Positions 59,150 through 64,000 of a DNA stretch of 64,000 bases are shown piece after piece. The stretch is from Monarcha castaneiventris obscurior (taxonomy: Eukaryota; Chordata; Aves; Passeriformes; Monarchidae). The translations under genes were made by a program, and so were the position numbers. The DNA lies in contig JAMPIT010000230.1 of assembly GCA_026261815.1 (NCBI GenBank), positions 2,055,501 to 2,119,500 on the forward strand, in the 5' to 3' direction. Within the stretch, counting starts at the first letter, position 1. Every line of letters begins with the position of its first letter. The notes under the pieces were generated by a model. It ran no database searches. It was not told where the DNA came from and worked only from the letters and a program-made list of their open reading frames with translations.

Positions 59150-59720
59150 AAACTGATGCTGGAGCCAAACAATCCTGCAGTTCGTGACGAGATTTGATTG
59201 CACAGCCTTACTCGAGTGTTATCGCCCCAGCCAGCTCCAGGGATGAGCAGAAACTGGAGCTGGGCTGAGGCCAGCGCGACCAGCGTTGGGCTGAATGTGC
59301 ATCTCTGCAACCCTCAGAGCTCTGGCTTTCATCTGTATTTCTTTACAGCTTATCATGTTTGCACTAGGGCTCCGCAGATAACAATCTATTAACAGTAAAG
59401 TGAATTAGATCACTGCCTGGTTATTTCCCTCAGCTGAGGCCAAACTGCTCTTGCCCATTCAGGAAATTTGTGTTACTTTATTCTCTCTGAGCACGAAAGC
59501 ATGTCACTCTAATTACCTCCCGTCTCATTCAGCCCGAGCAGCTCCGAAACACTTGCGAGACAGGAGAGCTATAACCTCATTAGAGCGTGTTATCGTAGGA
59601 GATCAGACACTGGCAGGGGTTTGTTGTGACGAGCCGTTCACAGATGTTTTCTTTTGAAACTACAAAAGGGGAAGAGGAATCTGAAGCCGGTGAAGGGGAG
59701 CCTTGAAATAACCCCTCCGG
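59150..59720. promoter_or_regulatory. candidate conserved non-coding element
   Basis: The block reads differently from its flanks: isolated CpGs inside otherwise AT-balanced DNA (TTCGTGACGAG, TTATCGTAGGAGATC, CGTGTTATCG), homeodomain-like CTAATTACC (near 59510), TCATTAGAGC (near 59577) and a GATA-type TTATC (twice). No repeat, no simple sequence and no open frame of interest. Retained CpGs in non-island DNA hint at constraint. An enhancer role is inferred only. Confidence 0.35.
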
Positions 59721-60419
59721 TAGCAAAGGACCGCAAGCAAGTGCACGGGGTCACATCCTGCTCTTGGCTTGGCCTGCAAGGAAGCTCGGAGGGGGCTGTG
59801 GGGATGCAGCAGGCAATTTAATGCCCTGGAATGGCCCATTCCTCCCCACATCTCAGAATTAGGAGAACATTTATTGAACATACAGGTAAACGTGTGCCAA
59901 AGCAAACACACCTTTCTGGCAGCAGATAAGCGAGCTGGTGAGCAGCAGTCGGGGTGGATTTGTGGTGTGGTGGAGCCTGACTTTGTTGCTTCACAATCCC
60001 TTTCCCAGACTCTTTGGGGTCTCCAATCCAGAGATGCTTAACAACTGCTCTTTGGGTTTTTTTCCTCATGAACAGAGACTTTACCTTCTCCTCTAACCAC
60101 AGCAAACTAAAACGTCAAGCAACCAAACTCATTATTGCAATCCATTCTCCAAATTAAAGAAAAGGAAACTATTTTTCCATTTCATGTGGACGTTTTTCAT
60201 TGGAAAAGTCCATTTTGTTCAAGCTGAGGAGAGAGGCAATTAGAAATAGCTCCAGCCTTTCCAGTGACCACGTGTGGGAGCAGAGCAAGCTGGCTGTGAT
60301 GGAACAGGCTGTCCCCAAGCCCTGTGTCCACTGCTTGGAGAAGGAGCCTGGTCAGGGCTGGCCATGCTGAGGGAGAGTTGGGACCAGCCCCACCACACCG
60401 CCTGCCTTAGAATGTTTTA
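59721..60419. other. unique sequence, no gene recognised
   Basis: Nothing is recognised. Confidence 0.5.
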
Positions 60420-60690
60420 GCGTTGCAAGTGATGCATTGTCTTGCTGGAAGACAGGACTTAAGCATTTAAGAAACATCACTGAACAGCTTTCCAACGAAT
60501 CTAAACCTCTTTGCTTGAGTCAGAATAAACTTAAATGGTCCTTTTTATTATTAGCTGTAGGAGAGAGGCTGAGACCATTAATATTTAATAAAGGCGGTGC
60601 CCACAAGCAGCTCATGGCTGTGCCAGGCTTATCTGGCAAAGGCACAAATCCTACCTTACCAAGGGAGTCCAGGCAGATTCTGACAACTTA
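60420..60690. other. possible conserved non-coding segment
   Basis: AT-rich, repeat-free, with CATTTAAGAAACATC, CCATTAATATTTAATAAAGG and GGCTTATCTGGC (GATA-like). It may belong to the same conserved cluster as 59150-59720. Weak evidence. Confidence 0.2.
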
Positions 60691-63600
60691 TGGATGAAGG
60701 CAGCTTAATGGGATGTTAATTTAGGCCATCAGGACAGAAATGGGAAGGTGGCCTTCAGGAGAAAAAGATAGTGCAGAGCCACTGACATCCCAACCTTGGT
60801 GCCATAGGATTCATCCATTGGAGCTGGTGGGATTGCAGCATGGGGACATGAGACCCACAGCTTGGAGATGTTTCTTTTGGTGGAATCACCACAGCCAGAG
60901 CTGCTGCAAATGGTTCCCTGCTCACTTCACCAGCAGCTTCTTAATTTAATGTTCATTTTGACCCCTTGTTCTCTGGCAACATTGCTGCCCCTAATGCAGG
61001 CAGAGCCAGGACAGCCTGGCACAAAACCCTTTCCAAGCCTGTTTGGGTTTGTGGGATGCACTTCCACCCTCAGGGGATTCTGAAGTGAAACAATGAAGGT
61101 CCTGATCTAAAGCCCTCTGAAATCAAAGGGAGCATTGGGTTAGTTTGGCCTTTTGTGGTTTTGGGCTTTTTTTTTCTGCCTTTGACTTCTACTGCTCCAG
61201 ATTCTCAGCAATTTCCATCAGACAAGAGCTGATCAGCACTGGGCAGTAGCCAGGCAGTCAAGCTGAGCACCTCTGCATGCAGACACACTTTAGCAATGCT
61301 GTCTGACAGACCTGGCTTCCAGTGGAAGCTCCCATTCTTCTCTTACTGATGGTTCAAGCTGAGGGCCTCACTCTTAACAGCACTAAAAATTGTGGAATTA
61401 CGTATAGACCAGGATAAATGCCACAATATAAATGTGCACGCACAGACATCTGCAGCAGACACCAGTGCTAAAGCCATGGGCAAATTTCTGCTGAGCTGCA
61501 GCACATATTGGTGAAACCACTTCCACCTTTCTCCCTTGGAGAAACCTGGGCCAACTCTGACTTTCTGATGCTGCAGTTCCATTTTGGACCCAGCCACACA
61601 CAACTGACTCATCAATTAGGCAGTGATCTTGAATGTGGCTTGAGGGGGTTTCCTGCCCCACTGGGTGCCAGGAGCTGAAGGTTTCAGCCCTCCTGCAATG
61701 ACAGGAGAGACAGAAAGCATAGCTATAGCTTTTCTTTTTCTTCTCTCTTTCCTTTTTCTGAGTCTTCCATTGCAAACTTTTCCTGTGAGGATCTCAGGGA
61801 CAGCCCAGGTAATGAACCCCTGAGAGGAAGGGCAGTCAGACTTTAGCTGGGCCAAAGACACAAGAGTTGACTCCTGGGACCTGAGAAGGAATTGTTCAAC
61901 TGCTCCCTGCTGTGGTGTGTGGGAAGCTGAGGAGCTAATTTTCCTCCAGGACAGATGCCACGACTGCTCACATGCCAGTACCTACAACAGATACAGCCCC
62001 GGGGGACTCCACGCGTCCCTGACCTCTGCAGGAGGGTGATGTTTGAAGAGAAGAGAAAAGGTTGCACACAGGCACGCAGGCAGACGTTGACTGAGAGTGA
62101 GAGGAGGGTGGCTGTAAGATTCAAAAAGGGAAAATCTGCTCTGATGGACACATCAAAGCCCAGAAATGGCTGGGGGAGCATTCCCAGTGGCAGGACAAAA
62201 GGTGACTTTTGTGGCACTGGAGTCTCTGAGTCTGTCCCATGGCCCTCAGTCTCCTCTCTGGCTGGCAAAGCTGTTGCAAAACTGTCTCTGCCTCTAAGGC
62301 TCTGGCTTCACATCATCCCAGCACATGGACAGGATGCCTTCCAATGTCTGCAAACACAAAGCCTGAAAGGAGCCAGTCTGCTCCCAACCCCTTTGGGCTA
62401 TTTGGGGAGCAGAGGCCACAGGGTGACAGGGGGTAGAGAATAGATGGCAAAGGGGGCAGAAGGCTGCTTAGCCCAGGGGAACCAAACGAAACACAGGGGC
62501 ATTGAAGGCACGTACCTCTTACAGTTGTGGAGTGATTTATTGAAAGCTTAAAGAAGGAATTGCCAGGCGCTCTTTGTTTCCATGGCACCATAAAAAACGG
62601 ATGGGAAGTGACTGGGCTGTCTTGTAGTTTGAATGTTTCATTGGCATGTCGAGGAAACCTCCAGAGGATGCCTGGAGGGCATGAGAACCAGCTGATGGAA
62701 TGTGCTAGTTTGTTAATTTAATGGGATACAGCGTTTTCCCTTAACACCGCACATGCAAATCAGGGTGGTGAATCAGGTCAGCACATCTCCCCTGCACTGG
62801 CACTCGGCTCTCACACGGCATCTCCTCATCTCCTGCAGGATGCCGGGGTGCCCCAGCCCCCCCTGCAGCCCTCGGCAGGATCAGGCTGCGGGAGAGGTTT
62901 TGGACTCCACAGTATCTAGTGGGAAATGAGAAACAGTATTTCTGTGGTGTGAAAGCCAGCCTGAGAAACGTGGTGGTATGCAAGGCAATACCAGCTCCGC
63001 TGCCTGGAAGGGAAGGGATCGATGTGCACATCGACAGGAGTATTAAAAAATTCAGGTTGCATGTGATTCATTGGGGACTCTATCAATGATTCCTTCGACA
63101 TGGTTAAGGAAAAGACATACCAGATTTATTTGGGATTAGCAAACTTACTCTAGGATTTTCAAACCAAGGTACTGAATGCCATATTCAGGACATGAATCTC
63201 CTAAAGCTCACAAGGTGCTTCAAATCCCACAGAAAGTACATCAAGCTCTAATAAACTGCATATAAAAATGTAGAGTCCTTTCAATGAAGCTGTCATATTT
63301 TGATCCCCATTCCAAAAGGAGGCTGGTGAATCTGACATAAATGTTGTGTATGAGTTTCTGTGTGTGAGTGCATCCTAAAACCCAATGCACAAGTCTTGCC
63401 TCACCTGTCCCTAGAGGTGAGTCCAATATTTCCATTGAGCTGAACAGCTAAAGCCTTGTTTTGGGATGGGTTCAGTCCTGTCACAGTTACAGACTCTTCA
63501 GGGGATCAACATAATCCAAAATTAATTGAATTCAGTGGAGCTCTGCACATTTAAACCAGCCAAAGACATTTGAACTCGATGACTTACCCTGTCCCCTCTC

Positions 63601-63871
63601 CTCACTGCAGCCAGGAGAGGATCCCAGCTAAAGCTTTGCTCTAAGACACCCTGGACACCTGGAATTGCTGACCTGGAGCAAGCATCATTTCATATTTCCT
63701 GAAGCTTGTGCAGCTGTCCTGCAAAGCTGCTGAGTGATGCTGGGCATGGGCTCCATGTCAGCAACCTCCCTGAGTGGTGGCAGGGACCCCGATGCTGGCA
63801 CTGACATGCTCCAGAGCCCTTTGGGGAGTGACCTAATGGATCCCAGCCTGGCACATCCCTCACCTTGCCAC
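60691..63871. other. about 3.2 kb of unique sequence, no gene recognised
   Basis: An octamer ATGCAAAT lies at 62753-62760 and a 16 bp perfect palindrome TCGATGTGCACATCGA at 63019-63034, both possible by chance in a window of this size. Open frames (61955-62443 +, 61843-62268 -) overlap on both strands. No repeat family is recognised. Confidence 0.45.
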
Positions 63872-63921
63872 GGGAATGGGAACGGGAATGGGAATGGGAA
63901 TGGGAATGGGGATGGGAATGG
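63872..63921 (+). repeat. (GGGAAT)n hexanucleotide repeat
   Basis: About eight units with GGGAAC and GGGGAT variants. Homopurine except for the T or C of each unit. It explains the His/Ser frame on the minus strand (63690-63971). Confidence 0.93.
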
Positions 63922-64000
63922 CTGCCATGCGTGGGGGGCTGGGTTGGCCCCACCCCAGCTACGCTGTGCACCCCGACGTTTCCATTTTCTGCTGCCTGTT
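63922..64000. other. window edge, unique sequence
   Basis: Nothing is recognised in the last 79 bases. Confidence 0.5.

Noticed and set aside
63019..63034. 16 bp perfect palindrome TCGATGTGCACATCGA
   Set aside because: A perfect 16 bp palindrome is expected about once per 64 kb by chance, and nothing near it suggests function.
1..64000. CRISPR array, operons, insertion sequences, phage-like modules
   Set aside because: None present. The repeat content is that of a vertebrate nuclear genome and all tandem arrays are simple microsatellites.

Overview
The window looks like bird nuclear DNA, most likely from a neognath bird. The main evidence is at least eight CR1 LINE fragments from several age classes. 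Five end in recognisable avian CR1 3' tails, one keeps the end of the CR1 ORF2 frame, and two are of the old amniote CR1 type. There are also three solo retroviral LTRs, one of a type I recognise as widespread in bird genomes. No base-level feature pins down the species. A passerine is plausible but not shown.

I could not find a single exon, tRNA, rRNA, microRNA or processed pseudogene that I can support. Every long open frame is either overlapped by an equally good frame on the other strand, built from a microsatellite, or without any recognisable domain. The longest is 227 codons on the minus strand at 41138-41821. It is reported as an open question and not as a gene. The window is therefore either intergenic or lies within long introns, and the feature list is mainly repeats, candidate regulatory segments and statements about empty stretches.

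Layout. 1-6 kb: unique sequence with one CR1 tail (1488-1634). 6.1-6.6 kb: a CpG-rich island-like segment, followed by a solo LTR (6798-7233). 10.1-10.9 kb: a candidate regulatory block with an RFX X-box touching a CRE-like site. 14.8-20 kb: three CR1 pieces, a 290 bp ATTTT-type array and two GC-rich segments. 24-24.8 kb: a GC-rich segment with an exact duplicated AP-1 site, then a 188 bp uninterrupted purine tract that switches from AAGGG to AAGGA. 25-37 kb: mostly unique sequence. 37563-37992: a second LTR of the same family and orientation as the first. 40-40.25 kb: a cluster of homeodomain TAATTA cores. 41-42.6 kb: two CR1 copies. 44.8-48.3 kb: the densest transposon zone (two old CR1 pieces, one LTR, one 725 bp CR1). 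48.6-49 kb, 59.15-59.72 kb and 60.4-60.7 kb: segments that read like conserved non-coding elements. The window ends in a GGGAAT array.

Nothing here forms an operon or pathway. If there is function in this window it is probably regulatory. The best places to look are the 10.1-10.8 kb block, the 6.1-6.6 kb CpG-rich segment, the 40.0-40.25 kb homeodomain cluster and the 59.15-59.72 kb block. All functional readings of these are inference from motifs and composition, since I could run no alignment.
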